DNA of 31,483 bases from Ascidiaceihabitans sp047624005 (GCA_047624005.1 JBLHPE010000021.1:1-31483), one strand, 5' to 3'. Counted from the first letter of the stretch, positions 22,783 through 30,744 are shown. The notes: a model not told the origin generated them from the letters alone. Numbers and translations are program-made.

Positions 22783-23910
22783 ATGACCCAAGTTTCATTT
22801 GATCTTCATGCCACTGATGGCAAGGCCCGCACCGGCCAAATCAACACACCACGTGGTGAAATTCGCACGCCTGCGTTTATGCCGGTTGGGACTGCAGCGA
22901 CGGTCAAGGCGATGATGCCTGAAAGTGTGCGCTCCACTGGCGCGGATATCCTGCTGGGCAATACGTATCATTTGATGTTGCGCCCCACGGCAGAACGGAT
23001 TGATCGTTTGGGTGGTTTGCACAAGTTCATGAATTGGGATCGCCCGATTTTGACGGACAGTGGTGGCTTTCAGGTGATGAGTTTGGCTGGATTGCGCAAG
23101 CTGACCGAAAAGGGTGTGACGTTCAAATCTCACGTAGATGGGTCCAGCCACGAGATCACGCCGGAACGGTCGATGGAGATCCAGAAGCTGCTAGGCTCCG
23201 ATATTGTAATGTGTTTCGACGAATGCCCGGCGCTGCCTGCGGATCGCAAGCGCATTGCGGAAAGCATGCGCATGTCAATGCGGTGGGCGGAACGCTCACG
23301 CGATGCGTTTGGCGATCGACCCGGACATGCGTTGTTTGGCATTCAACAAGGTGGCTTAGAGCAGGATTTCCGCGAGGAAAGTGCGCAAGCCCTGCGCGAG
23401 ACTGGTTTTGATGGGTATGCCGTCGGTGGTCTAGCGGTGGGTGAGGGGCAGCAGGCGATGTTTGATTGTCTAGACTATGCACCCGATATGCTGCCAGTGG
23501 ACAAGCCGCGCTACCTTATGGGTGTCGGCAAGCCTGATGATATCGTTGGGGCCGTGGCCCGTGGGATTGATATGATGGATTGCGTGCTGCCATCGCGCTC
23601 AGGTCGTACAGGACAGGTGTTCACCCGTCACGGCGTTGTGAACATCAAAAATGCACGCCATGCAGATGATCCACGCCCTTTGGATGAGAATTGCAGCTGT
23701 CCTGCCTGTTCTAACTATTCGCGGGCTTACTTGACCCACGTGTTTCGCAGCAACGAGATGATCTCGGGCATGTTGCTGACATGGCATAACCTTCAATACT
23801 TTCAGGATATTATGCAGGGTATGCGGGATGCGATTGCTACCGGTACGTTTACGCAATGGCAAAAGGCGTTTCACGACGGACGTGCGCAGGGCGATATTGA
23901 GCTTTTGTAA
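22783..23910 (+). CDS. tgt: tRNA-guanine transglycosylase
   Basis: This 375-residue enzyme exchanges guanine for preQ1 at wobble position 34 of tRNAs with GUN anticodons, a step in queuosine synthesis. The active-site segment DSGGFQVMSL (about residues 90-99) contains the catalytic Asp; GIQQGG, the GGLAVGEG loop and MGVGKPDDIV lie in the middle. The zinc site is complete, with three Cys in CSCPAC and a later His in LTHVF or LTWH. Length and all motifs are standard for bacterial Tgt. The tRNA-Asp(GUC) gene at 28741 is itself a potential substrate. It is on the same strand as lon with a 178-base gap containing a separate promoter. Confidence 0.97.
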   Translation: MTQVSFDLHATDGKARTGQINTPRGEIRTPAFMPVGTAATVKAMMPESVRSTGADILLGNTYHLMLRPTAERIDRLGGLHKFMNWDRPILTDSGGFQVMSLAGLRKLTEKGVTFKSHVDGSSHEITPERSMEIQKLLGSDIVMCFDECPALPADRKRIAESMRMSMRWAERSRDAFGDRPGHALFGIQQGGLEQDFREESAQALRETGFDGYAVGGLAVGEGQQAMFDCLDYAPDMLPVDKPRYLMGVGKPDDIVGAVARGIDMMDCVLPSRSGRTGQVFTRHGVVNIKNARHADDPRPLDENCSCPACSNYSRAYLTHVFRSNEMISGMLLTWHNLQYFQDIMQGMRDAIATGTFTQWQKAFHDGRAQGDIELL

Positions 23911-23979
23911 GGCGCAATAAATTTGGGAACAACTGCACCGATCCCATTGCACCTAAGTTGCGATACCGTCATTGTTCCC

Positions 23980-24007
23980 CTTGAAATAGGCACAAGAGAC
24001 CTACAAT
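23980..24007 (+). promoter_or_regulatory. Candidate sigma-32 (RpoH) heat-shock promoter of lon
   Basis: CTTGAAA (23980-23986) and CCTACAAT (24000-24007) are separated by 13 bases, matching the layout of RpoH promoters (CTTGAAA, 11-16 bp, CCCATNT-like). It lies about 80 bases upstream of the lon start, and lon is a classic RpoH-controlled gene. Initiation would be near 24014. Confidence 0.6.
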
Positions 24008-24033
24008 TAACAAAGTCCAAACAGGAGACGGCC

Positions 24034-24051
24034 ATGGGTTGCCTAGATTAG
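24034..24051 (+). CDS. Five-codon mini-ORF (MGCLD) in the lon leader
   Basis: ATG at 24034 is preceded by a strong AGGAG (24023-24027) at 6 nt and reads MGCLD before TAG. It lies between the predicted heat-shock promoter and the lon ribosome-binding site, 37 bases before the lon ATG. A translated leader peptide could affect ribosome loading on lon. It is equally possible that the site is a by-product of sequence composition. No homologue can be claimed at this size. Confidence 0.3.
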   Translation: MGCLD

Positions 24052-24088
24052 GGACCCGAGCCGGCTTGCCAGATAAGGAAAATTGAGC

Positions 24089-26497
24089 ATGCAAGAGCCA
24101 TTGAACGCATCTTACCCCGTATTGCCATTGCGCGATATCGTGGTGTTCCCCCATATGATTGTGCCACTTTTTGTTGGCCGTGAGAAATCTGTTCGCGCTT
24201 TGGAAGAGGTGATGGCAGACGACAAGCAGATTTTGTTGTCTAGCCAGATGGACCCGTCCGAGGACGATCCGCAAAGCGACGGTATCTATAAAACTGGCGT
24301 TTTGGCCAATGTTCTGCAGTTGTTAAAGTTGCCAGACGGTACAGTTAAAGTGCTGGTCGAAGGTCAAGCGCGTGTGCGCATTACTGAATATTTGGAAAAT
24401 GGCGACTTCTTTGAAGCGCGTGCCGAGTATCTGACAGAAATGCCAGGTGATTTGGCCACGACAGAGGCCTTGTTGCGCACGGTTGGGGACGAATTCGAGC
24501 GTTACGCCAAAGTTAAGAAAAATGTACCTGAAGAGGCGTTGGCCGCTGTCGGCGAATCCACCGAGCCCGCTAAGCTGGCGGATCTGGTTGCTGGTCACTT
24601 GGGTATCGAGATTGAGCAAAAGCAAGACCTGCTTGAGACGCTCAGCGTTTCTGAACGGCTTGAGAAGGTTTACGGCCTGATGCAGGGCGAAATGTCTGTT
24701 TTACAGGTCGAGAAGAAGATCAAAACCCGCGTCAAAACCCAGATGGAGCGCACCCAGCGCGAGTATTATCTGAACGAGCAGATGAAAGCGATCCAACAAG
24801 AGTTGGGTGACGGTGAAGACGGTAAGAATGAAATTTCTGAACTCGAAGAAAAAATAACAGCAACCAAGTTAAGCAAAGAAGCTCGTGAAAAGGTGGATGG
24901 TGAGCTGAAGAAGCTGAAGAACATGTCACCGATGTCTGCAGAAGCCACGGTTGTGCGCAACTATCTGGACTGGATTTTGGGCGTCCCTTGGGGTGTGAAA
25001 TCCCGTGTCAAAAAAGACCTGACACGTGCGCAAAAAATCTTGGACGACGATCACTTTGGTTTGGAAAAAGTCAAAGAGCGGATTGTTGAATATTTGGCTG
25101 TGCAGCAACGTTCGACCAAAATGAAGGGCCCAATCATGTGTTTGGTTGGCCCTCCAGGTGTGGGTAAAACATCGCTGGGCAAATCCGTAGCGCGTGCAAC
25201 GGGGCGTGAGTTTATTCGTATCTCCCTTGGTGGTGTGCGGGACGAAAGCGAAATTCGTGGTCACCGTCGGACTTATATCGGCTCTATGCCGGGTAAGATC
25301 ATTCAGGCGTTAAAGAAGGCGAAAACCAGCAACCCACTGATCTTGTTGGATGAAATTGACAAGATGGGTCAAGATTTCCGTGGCGACCCAGCGTCAGCGA
25401 TGTTGGAAGTGTTAGATCCTGAGCAGAACTCGACCTTTGTGGATCACTATTTAGAGGTCGAATATGACCTGTCCGACGTCATGTTCCTGACAACGTCCAA
25501 CAGCTATAACATGCCGGGTCCATTGCTGGACCGGATGGAGATTATTCCATTGGCTGGCTACACCGAGGACGAGAAGTTCGAGATTGCGAAGCAGCATTTG
25601 TTGCCCAAGCAGATCAAAAATCACGCTTTGAAAAAAGGTGAATATGAGCTGACGGACGATGGTTTGATGGACATCATTCGCTATTACACGCGCGAAGCAG
25701 GTGTGCGGAATCTTGAACGTGAGATTGGTAAAACAGCGCGTAAATCGCTGACCAAGATCATTAAGAAAGAAGCCGATAGCATAAGTGTTTCTTCGGACAA
25801 TCTGGATGATTTCCTTGGTGTTAAGAAGTACCGTCATGGTTTGGCCGAAAAAGAAGATCAGGTTGGCGTTGTAACCGGTTTGGCGTGGACATCTGTTGGT
25901 GGCGAGTTGCTGCAAATCGAGGCACTGAAACTGCCCGGTAAGGGACGGATGAAGACGACTGGTAAGTTGGGCGATGTGATGAAGGAATCCATCGACGCTG
26001 CTTCGTCTTATGTGCGTTCAATCAGCCCGAAGATTGGGGTGAAGCCGACGAAGTTTGACGCGCTTGATATTCACGTTCACGTACCTGACGGGGCGACGCC
26101 AAAAGATGGTCCGTCTGCCGGATTGGCTATGGTGACGTCGATTGTGTCTGTTCTGACGGGTATTGCGGTGCACAAGGACATCGCGATGACGGGTGAAGTC
26201 TCGTTGCGCGGCAACGCGATGCCGATTGGTGGCTTGAAAGAGAAGCTGCTGGCGGCTTTGCGTGGCGGTATCAAAACAGTGCTGATACCTGAAGAGAACG
26301 AGAAGGATTTGGCTGAAATCCCTGACAACGTGAAAGAGGGATTGACGATTATCCCTGTAACCCACGTTTCTGAGGTTCTGAAGCATGCGTTGGTGTCGGT
26401 GCCAGAAGCGATCCATTGGGATGAAGCTGCTGAAGAAGCAGCAGCGGCTGCTGCGGCACTTGCCAAGGTTGCGGCACCCGCTGCAACCGCACACTAA
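24089..26497 (+). CDS. lon: ATP-dependent protease Lon
   Basis: This 802-residue cytoplasmic AAA+ protease degrades misfolded and short-lived regulatory proteins. The N-terminal substrate domain begins PVLPLRDIVVFPHM; a coiled coil surrounds residues 190-270. Walker A is GPPGVGKT at 354-361, Walker B LLDEIDKM follows near residue 420, and the sensor region is TTSNSYNMP. The catalytic dyad is Ser676 in PKDGPSAG and Lys719 in GGLKEKLLAA, equivalent to E. coli Ser679 and Lys722. I chose ATG 24089 with AAGGA upstream; the in-frame TTG six bases earlier is too close to that site. The last about 25 residues are Ala-rich (EEAAAAAAALAKVAAPAATAH), a tail beyond the conserved core. Confidence 0.98.
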   Translation: MQEPLNASYPVLPLRDIVVFPHMIVPLFVGREKSVRALEEVMADDKQILLSSQMDPSEDDPQSDGIYKTGVLANVLQLLKLPDGTVKVLVEGQARVRITEYLENGDFFEARAEYLTEMPGDLATTEALLRTVGDEFERYAKVKKNVPEEALAAVGESTEPAKLADLVAGHLGIEIEQKQDLLETLSVSERLEKVYGLMQGEMSVLQVEKKIKTRVKTQMERTQREYYLNEQMKAIQQELGDGEDGKNEISELEEKITATKLSKEAREKVDGELKKLKNMSPMSAEATVVRNYLDWILGVPWGVKSRVKKDLTRAQKILDDDHFGLEKVKERIVEYLAVQQRSTKMKGPIMCLVGPPGVGKTSLGKSVARATGREFIRISLGGVRDESEIRGHRRTYIGSMPGKIIQALKKAKTSNPLILLDEIDKMGQDFRGDPASAMLEVLDPEQNSTFVDHYLEVEYDLSDVMFLTTSNSYNMPGPLLDRMEIIPLAGYTEDEKFEIAKQHLLPKQIKNHALKKGEYELTDDGLMDIIRYYTREAGVRNLEREIGKTARKSLTKIIKKEADSISVSSDNLDDFLGVKKYRHGLAEKEDQVGVVTGLAWTSVGGELLQIEALKLPGKGRMKTTGKLGDVMKESIDAASSYVRSISPKIGVKPTKFDALDIHVHVPDGATPKDGPSAGLAMVTSIVSVLTGIAVHKDIAMTGEVSLRGNAMPIGGLKEKLLAALRGGIKTVLIPEENEKDLAEIPDNVKEGLTIIPVTHVSEVLKHALVSVPEAIHWDEAAEEAAAAAAALAKVAAPAATAH

Positions 26498-26505
26498 AAA
26501 AGATT

Positions 26506-26545
26506 AAAAGAAAGGCGGCTTAACGATTTCAGTCGCCTTTCTTTT
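26506..26545. terminator. Bidirectional terminator after lon
   Basis: A perfect 12-bp stem (AAAAGAAAGGCG at 26506-26517 with CGCCTTTCTTTT at 26534-26545) has a 16-nt loop. The A-rich and T-rich stem ends provide T tracts in both directions, so it can serve lon and the convergent small gene. Confidence 0.8.
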
Positions 26546-26566
26546 GCTAAACTCTAAGCGCCGCGT

Positions 26567-26758
26567 TTAATCAACGATGGCTGGAATAGCGACAAGCAAA
26601 GCCAAAAGTAAAACTATTGCCGTTCCGCTGCTGCTGCTTGCTGTGGTCTCATTTACAATAAGAACAGGATCCACAATTGGGTCGTTCAAGCTGCCTGCCA
26701 TAACCGGCGCTGCTGCAAAGGCTGCCAGTGTAGCCAATACACATACTGTTTTTTTCAT
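26567..26758 (-). CDS. Small exported protein with C-terminal hydrophobic segment
   Basis: This 63-residue protein has a cleavable signal peptide (MKKTVCVLATLAAFAAAPVMA, about residues 1-21). A short polar stretch with SLNDPIVDPVLIVNETTASSS follows, then one hydrophobic helix (GTAIVLLLALLVAIPAIV) at the very end. GGGGAAG lies 4 nt before the ATG. Small proteins of this layout, with a PxxxPVxIVxET-like middle, recur in Rhodobacteraceae without known function; I recognise the pattern but no named family. After processing it would be a roughly 40-residue single-span membrane peptide facing the periplasm. It converges on lon, and its 5' region faces the HU-type gene. Confidence 0.75.
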   Translation of the reverse strand: MKKTVCVLATLAAFAAAPVMAGSLNDPIVDPVLIVNETTASSSSGTAIVLLLALLVAIPAIVD

Positions 26759-26855
26759 TTTTCTTCCCCAGATTTAGTTGTCTGTTGCAAAAAATGTGCA
26801 ATCTATAGTGAATAGTCAAGCAAATGCTGGATATTTCACGCTGACACGCATAGAG

Positions 26856-26874
26856 TGTTTCCAATATGGAAACA
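26856..26874. promoter_or_regulatory. Perfect 19-bp dyad upstream of the HU-type gene
   Basis: TGTTTCCA (26856-26863) and TGGAAACA (26867-26874) flank ATA. The dyad ends 25 bases before the ATG at 26900. Its size suits a dimeric repressor operator near the promoter, and it could also form an 8-bp hairpin in the mRNA leader. The regulator is not known. Confidence 0.5.
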
Positions 26875-26899
26875 GCCAGCACGGCACGGAAGGCAGACA

Positions 26900-27364
26900 A
26901 TGACGACGAGCAAAACCAATAAGACCACAACAAAAGCGGCAACGTCGAACCCAGCAGAAGTGAAATCAACTGAGCAAACCTTTGCACAAAAAAATGCAGT
27001 TAAGGCGGCGGTAAAAGCTGTTGTTGATGCGCCCAAAACAACACCCGTTGTTGTTGATGGCCCGCAGCCGGTCGTGAGCGGACCAGTGATGCGTAAGAAA
27101 GAGCTGATTGATCTGGTGGTAGAGCGTTCAGGCATCAAAAAGAAAGATGCTAAGCCAGTTGTTGAAGCAACTTTGGAAATTTTAGGCGAAGCATTGGCCG
27201 AGACACGCGAGCTGAACTTGCAGCCTTTGGGCAAAGTGAAAGTCCGCCGCGAGAAACTGATGCCAAACGGCCGTGTTATGGTGACCAAAATCCGTCAGTC
27301 GATGCCGAACACTGACACTTCAGACGACACGGACTCCAACGACGTGCCGGAAGCGGCTGAATAA
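26900..27364 (+). CDS. HU/IHF-family DNA-binding protein with long N-terminal tail
   Basis: This 154-residue protein has an HU-like core at about residues 64-135 (MRKKELIDLVVERSGIKKKDAKPVVEATLEILGEAL, then NLQPLGKVKVRREK). It is preceded by a roughly 60-residue low-complexity tail rich in Lys, Thr, Ala and Pro and followed by an acidic end (DTSDDTDSNDVPEAAE). Standard HU has about 90 residues, so the tails are extras, giving a histone-H1-like basic extension. The beta-arm tip usually holding NPxTG is replaced by LMPNGRVMV, so DNA bending may differ from canonical HU. GGAAGG lies 7 nt before ATG 26900; an upstream in-frame ATG inside the dyad is rejected. It is a single gene ending at a strong terminator. 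Confidence 0.88.
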   Translation: MTTSKTNKTTTKAATSNPAEVKSTEQTFAQKNAVKAAVKAVVDAPKTTPVVVDGPQPVVSGPVMRKKELIDLVVERSGIKKKDAKPVVEATLEILGEALAETRELNLQPLGKVKVRREKLMPNGRVMVTKIRQSMPNTDTSDDTDSNDVPEAAE

Positions 27365-27385
27365 TTTGCACGATTAATGTGTAGT

Positions 27386-27419
27386 AACCGCCCTTGTACC
27401 TCAAGGGCGGTTTTCTTTT
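27386..27419 (+). terminator. Rho-independent terminator after the HU-type gene
   Basis: A perfect 11-bp stem (AACCGCCCTTG at 27386-27396 with CAAGGGCGGTT at 27402-27412) has a 5-nt loop and is followed by a T tract to 27419. Confidence 0.92.
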
Positions 27420-27467
27420 GTGCCAGTGCGTGGTTTTGTGCGTCGAAAGCACCAAAGGAGCGGTTTG

Positions 27468-28037
27468 ATGTACCCAGAAATTTATGTGCTGCGTCACGGT
27501 GAGACCCTTTGGAATTCTGAGGGGCGGATACAAGGCGGACTAAACTCAGCGTTAACTTCGCTGGGCAAAGAACACGCTGGCCGTCAGGCCGAAATTTTGT
27601 CGACCGTCGATCTAAGTGGATTCGCGGTTTTGTGTAGTCCACAGGGCAGGGCGTTTGAAACTGCGGCCATAGCACTGGCCCGACAGGTAAATAATATTCA
27701 TACTGACGCTCGATTGCGTGAGATTGAAGTTGGTGAATGGCAGGGTCGCGTGCGGTCTGAACTGGCGGAACCAGGTGAGTTTAAGGACACTCCAGATGGC
27801 GCATTAGAGCTGTATGAACGTGCCCCTGGTGGTGAAGGTTTCGCGGCATTAGAGGTGCGCTGTCAAGAATTTATGACTAAATTACAAGGCCCTAGCGTTT
27901 TGGTAACACACGGCATCACATCGCGAATGATCCGCGCGACTGTCCTTGGTTTGGGGATTGCAGGGCTTGGAGAAATGCCTGGTGGTCAGGGTGTTGTCTA
28001 TCATTTGAAAGATGGCGTGCAGAAACGTCTATCTTGA
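27468..28037 (+). CDS. Histidine phosphatase (phosphoglycerate mutase-like) family protein
   Basis: This 189-residue member of the histidine phosphatase superfamily has the phosphoacceptor His10 in the signature LRHGETLWN, followed by GRIQGGLNSALTSLG. The EIEVGEWQGR segment, containing the acid residue, lies near residue 84, and the second catalytic His is in VTHGITSRMIR (about 145-155). The substrate is not determined by sequence; family members include cofactor-dependent phosphoglycerate mutases, alpha-ribazole phosphatase and broad-specificity phosphatases. The short length argues against a glycolytic mutase. AAAGGAG lies 7 nt before the chosen ATG; an upstream in-frame extension overlaps the terminator and is rejected. 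A tRNA gene follows after 42 bases. Confidence 0.9.
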   Translation: MYPEIYVLRHGETLWNSEGRIQGGLNSALTSLGKEHAGRQAEILSTVDLSGFAVLCSPQGRAFETAAIALARQVNNIHTDARLREIEVGEWQGRVRSELAEPGEFKDTPDGALELYERAPGGEGFAALEVRCQEFMTKLQGPSVLVTHGITSRMIRATVLGLGIAGLGEMPGGQGVVYHLKDGVQKRLS

Positions 28038-28079
28038 GGCTTGCGTCTCTCGAAACCTTTGTCTAAACACCGCGATAAC

Positions 28080-28155
<76 letters not shown>

Positions 28156-28204
28156 TTACCCCCACTGTTAGAATACCGCCGCGCGGCCCTGAAGGATTGA
28201 CGCT

Positions 28205-28585
28205 TTATCCTTCTTCAAACACTTTACGTGCGGCCCGAAAGCACTCCAACCCTTGTGGCACACCACAATAGATCGCGATGACATGGATGATCGCGCGGAT
28301 TTCGTCCTTGCTGACGCCGTTGTTGATCGCGCCGCGACAGTGCAATTCCCATTCGGTCATTTTGCCCAATGCCCCGATCATCGACAAGTTCATCATCGAG
28401 CGCGTTTTTGCATCGATCACATCGTCGCCTCAACCAAAGCCCCAACACCACGCCGTCATGGCCTCTTGAAAGGGGCGGGTGAAGTCATCGGCTGCAGCTA
28501 GATTTCCTTCGACATAGTCCGCGCCAAGTGTTGCTTTGCGTTGTTCCAAACCTTTCAAAAATAGATCTTCATCAAACGTGCTCAT
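28205..28585 (-). pseudogene. Carboxymuconolactone decarboxylase-family gene with one in-frame TGA
   Basis: Read through a single stop, this 126-residue frame is a full-length member of the PcaC/CMD family. The first half (MSTFDEDLFLKGLEQRKATLG, then FTRPFQEAMTAWCWGFG) and the second half (GDDVIDAKTRSMMNL, GVSKDEIRAIIHVIAIYCGVP and FRAARKVFEEG) are in the same frame. They are interrupted only by TGA at 28432-28430 (codon 52). Relatives have Trp at this position (CWG..WG), so one TGG-to-TGA change explains it. AAAGGA lies upstream of the ATG and there is no frameshift, so the lesion is recent or a sequencing error. Known CMDs act in protocatechuate breakdown or as AhpD-like peroxidatic proteins. 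A downstream GTG could give a 71-residue fragment. Confidence 0.82.
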
Positions 28586-28694
28586 TGGTTATCCTTTTGC
28601 TTTGGTGCTCGGCCAAGTGTTGACCGCGAGATTGGTGATAAGTTTAGCAGGGCAGGGTCGTTTGAAAAACCTGTGATTTTGTTGATTTGTCCGC

Positions 28695-28723
28695 TTGACG
28701 TGCCCGACATGTCGACCTATTAC
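28695..28723 (+). promoter_or_regulatory. Sigma-70 promoter of tRNA-Asp
   Basis: TTGACG (28695-28700) and TATTAC (28718-28723) are spaced by exactly 17 bases. They lie 17 bases upstream of the tRNA, as expected for a strong stable-RNA promoter. Confidence 0.65.
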
Positions 28724-28740
28724 GACCTCAACAATGCTGC

Positions 28741-28817
28741 GCGGTTGTAGCTCAGTTGGTTAGAGTATCGGCCTGTCACGCCGAGGGCCGCGGGTTCGAG
28801 TCCCGTCAACCGCGCCA
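28741..28817 (+). tRNA. tRNA-Asp (anticodon GUC), CCA encoded
   Basis: This is a complete 77-nt cloverleaf. The acceptor stem GCGGTTG pairs with CAACCGC and the D arm is GCTC-AGTTGGTTA-GAGT. The anticodon stem TCGGC/GCCGA encloses the loop CTGTCAC (anticodon GTC), and the T arm is GCGGG-TTCGAGT-CCCGT. The discriminator is G and the CCA end is encoded. It is a GUN-anticodon tRNA and so a potential substrate for the Tgt enzyme encoded at 22783. Confidence 0.97.
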
Positions 28818-28901
28818 TTGTTTTTACCCACCCCACCTTATGTGTTAGCCAGATTTTTAAATTGATTGTTTGGTTCCTGTCAGTTAACTACGCCTCAAAT
28901 A

Positions 28902-28913
28902 GTTAGCGCTAAC
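28902..28913. promoter_or_regulatory. LacI-type operator palindrome before edd
   Basis: GTTAGCGCTAAC is a perfect 12-bp palindrome with a central GC step, the classic form of LacI-family operators. It lies 22 bases before the edd start codon, so a bound repressor would block transcription or initiation. A second short palindrome, AGTTAACT, is at 28882-28889. Confidence 0.6.
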
Positions 28914-28935
28914 ATTCATAATGGCGAGGTCCTTA

Positions 28936-30744
28936 ATGTCTATACATCCAACGCTGAAGTCCGTCACCGACCGCGTGATTGCCCGCAGTGCAGTCAGCAG
29001 GGGGCAATATTTGGCCCGTATGGCGGCTGCGCAAACCAAAGGCCCATCACGGGGTCATTTGTCATGTAGTGGTCAGGCGCATGCCTTTGCGGCGGCGGGC
29101 GAGGATCAGGATGAATTGGCGACAGGGATCGGTGGCAACCTTGGGATTGTCACGGCCTACAACGACATGTTGTCAGCGCATCAACCGTTCGAGCATTTCC
29201 CACAAGTGATGCGTGATGCAGCCCGGAGTGTCGGCGGTACAGCCCAAGTTGCGGGCGGTGTGCCTGCGATGTGTGATGGCGTGACGCAAGGTGAGGCGGG
29301 CATGGAGCTTAGCCTGTTTTCGCGTGATCTGATCGCGATGGCGGCGGGCATCGCCCTAAGCCACAACACGTTTGATGCGGCAACCTATTTGGGTGTGTGT
29401 GATAAGATTGTGCCTGGTTTGGTCATCGGGGCGCAGGCCTTTGGTCATTTGCCTGCTGTTTTTGTGCCAGCGGGCCCAATGACCAGTGGTTTGGCGAATG
29501 ATGAAAAGGCGATGGTTCGTCAGAAATTTGCTGCAGGTGAATGTGGCCGCGATGCGTTGATGAAGGCGGAAATGGCCGCGTATCACGGCCCGGGTACCTG
29601 TACGTTTTATGGTACAGCCAACACCAACCAGATGTTGATGGAATTTATGGGCCTGCATTTGCCGGGCTCCAGCTTTGTAACCCCGAACACAGAAATGCGG
29701 GCTGCTTTGACCGCAGAGGGGGCCAAACGGGCGCTGTCGCTCAGTGCTTTGGGCGACCATTACACGCCTGTTTGCGAGATTTTGGACGAGAAGGCATATG
29801 TGAACGGTATCGTGGGTTTGATGTCCACCGGTGGCTCCACCAACCTTTTGATCCACTTGGTGGCGATGGCCCGTGCAGGTGGCATCATCCTTGACTGGCA
29901 AGATTTTTCTGAGATTTCGGATTTGGTTCCGCTGCTTGCCCGTGTGTACCCAAACGGTTTGGCTGATGTGAATCACTTCCATGCGGCTGGTGGGCTAGGC
30001 TATTTGATTGGCGAATTGTTGCGGGGCGGCTTGTTGCACCCTGATACCAAAACGATCGCTGGCATTGGTCTGCACCATTATACGCAGGAACCGTTTATGG
30101 AAGACGGTGAGCTGGTTTGGCGCGCGGGCACGTCCGTCAGTTTGAATGCAAAAATCATTACGACTTTGGAGGCACCATTCCAAGAAACAGGTGGGTTGAA
30201 GCGCTTGTCAGGGTCTGTTGGGACAGGGGTGATGAAAATCTCTGCCGTCGCACCAGAACACCGTTTGATCGAGGCACCAGCGCGTATTTTTCACGATCAG
30301 GACGAGGTAAAGGCAGCCTTTAAAGCAGGCGAATTCACAGGTGATGTGATTGTTGTTGTGCGCTTCCAAGGCCCCAAAGCGAACGGGATGCCTGAGTTGC
30401 ACAGCCTGACCCCAATGTTGGCGATTCTGCAGGGGCGTGGGTATAAGGTGGCCATGGTCACCGATGGTCGCATGTCGGGTGCGTCTGGCAAAGTGCCTGC
30501 GGCGATCCACGTGTGTCCCGAAGCCTTGGATGGCGGTCCAATAGCCTATATCAAGGACGGCGATATGCTGCGCGTTGATGCGGTTTCTGGTAGTTTAGAT
30601 ATTTTGACTAGTGGCGTGATGGACCGTGTCCCCGCCGTTGCGGACCTAAGTGCAAACCAGCATGGGTCTGGTCGTGAATTGTTTGATGTGTTTCGTTTAG
30701 CTGTCGGGCCTGCAGATGCAGGCGCCAGCGTTTTTGGAGTTTAA
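28936..30744 (+). CDS. edd: 6-phosphogluconate dehydratase
   Basis: This 602-residue Fe-S dehydratase of the IlvD/Edd family converts 6-phosphogluconate to 2-keto-3-deoxy-6-phosphogluconate, the first committed step of the Entner-Doudoroff pathway. Family segments in order are GIVTAYNDMLSAHQPFEHFP, GGVPAMCDGVTQGEAGMELSLFSRD, HNTFDAATYLGVCDKIVPGL, YHGPGTCTFYGTANTNQM, MSTGGSTNLLIHL and VTDGRMSGASGKVPAAIHV. The cysteines in MCDGVTQG, GVCDKIVPG and PGTCTFYGTA are the expected cluster ligands. I chose ATG 28936 with GAGG 6 nt upstream; an ATG 15 bases earlier has no ribosome-binding site. eda follows after 3 bases and is co-transcribed. Confidence 0.97.
   Translation: MSIHPTLKSVTDRVIARSAVSRGQYLARMAAAQTKGPSRGHLSCSGQAHAFAAAGEDQDELATGIGGNLGIVTAYNDMLSAHQPFEHFPQVMRDAARSVGGTAQVAGGVPAMCDGVTQGEAGMELSLFSRDLIAMAAGIALSHNTFDAATYLGVCDKIVPGLVIGAQAFGHLPAVFVPAGPMTSGLANDEKAMVRQKFAAGECGRDALMKAEMAAYHGPGTCTFYGTANTNQMLMEFMGLHLPGSSFVTPNTEMRAALTAEGAKRALSLSALGDHYTPVCEILDEKAYVNGIVGLMSTGGSTNLLIHLVAMARAGGIILDWQDFSEISDLVPLLARVYPNGLADVNHFHAAGGLGYLIGELLRGGLLHPDTKTIAGIGLHHYTQEPFMEDGELVWRAGTSVSLNAKIITTLEAPFQETGGLKRLSGSVGTGVMKISAVAPEHRLIEAPARIFHDQDEVKAAFKAGEFTGDVIVVVRFQGPKANGMPELHSLTPMLAILQGRGYKVAMVTDGRMSGASGKVPAAIHVCPEALDGGPIAYIKDGDMLRVDAVSGSLDILTSGVMDRVPAVADLSANQHGSGRELFDVFRLAVGPADAGASVFGV

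Noticed and set aside
28430..28432. UGA as a selenocysteine codon in the CMD-family gene
   Set aside because: The family has Trp at this site, not Cys, and no convincing stem-loop of SECIS type is evident just downstream; a nonsense change is simpler.
28866..29069. 67-codon frame overlapping the edd leader
   Set aside because: It crosses the LacI-type palindrome and the edd start in another frame, with no family resemblance.
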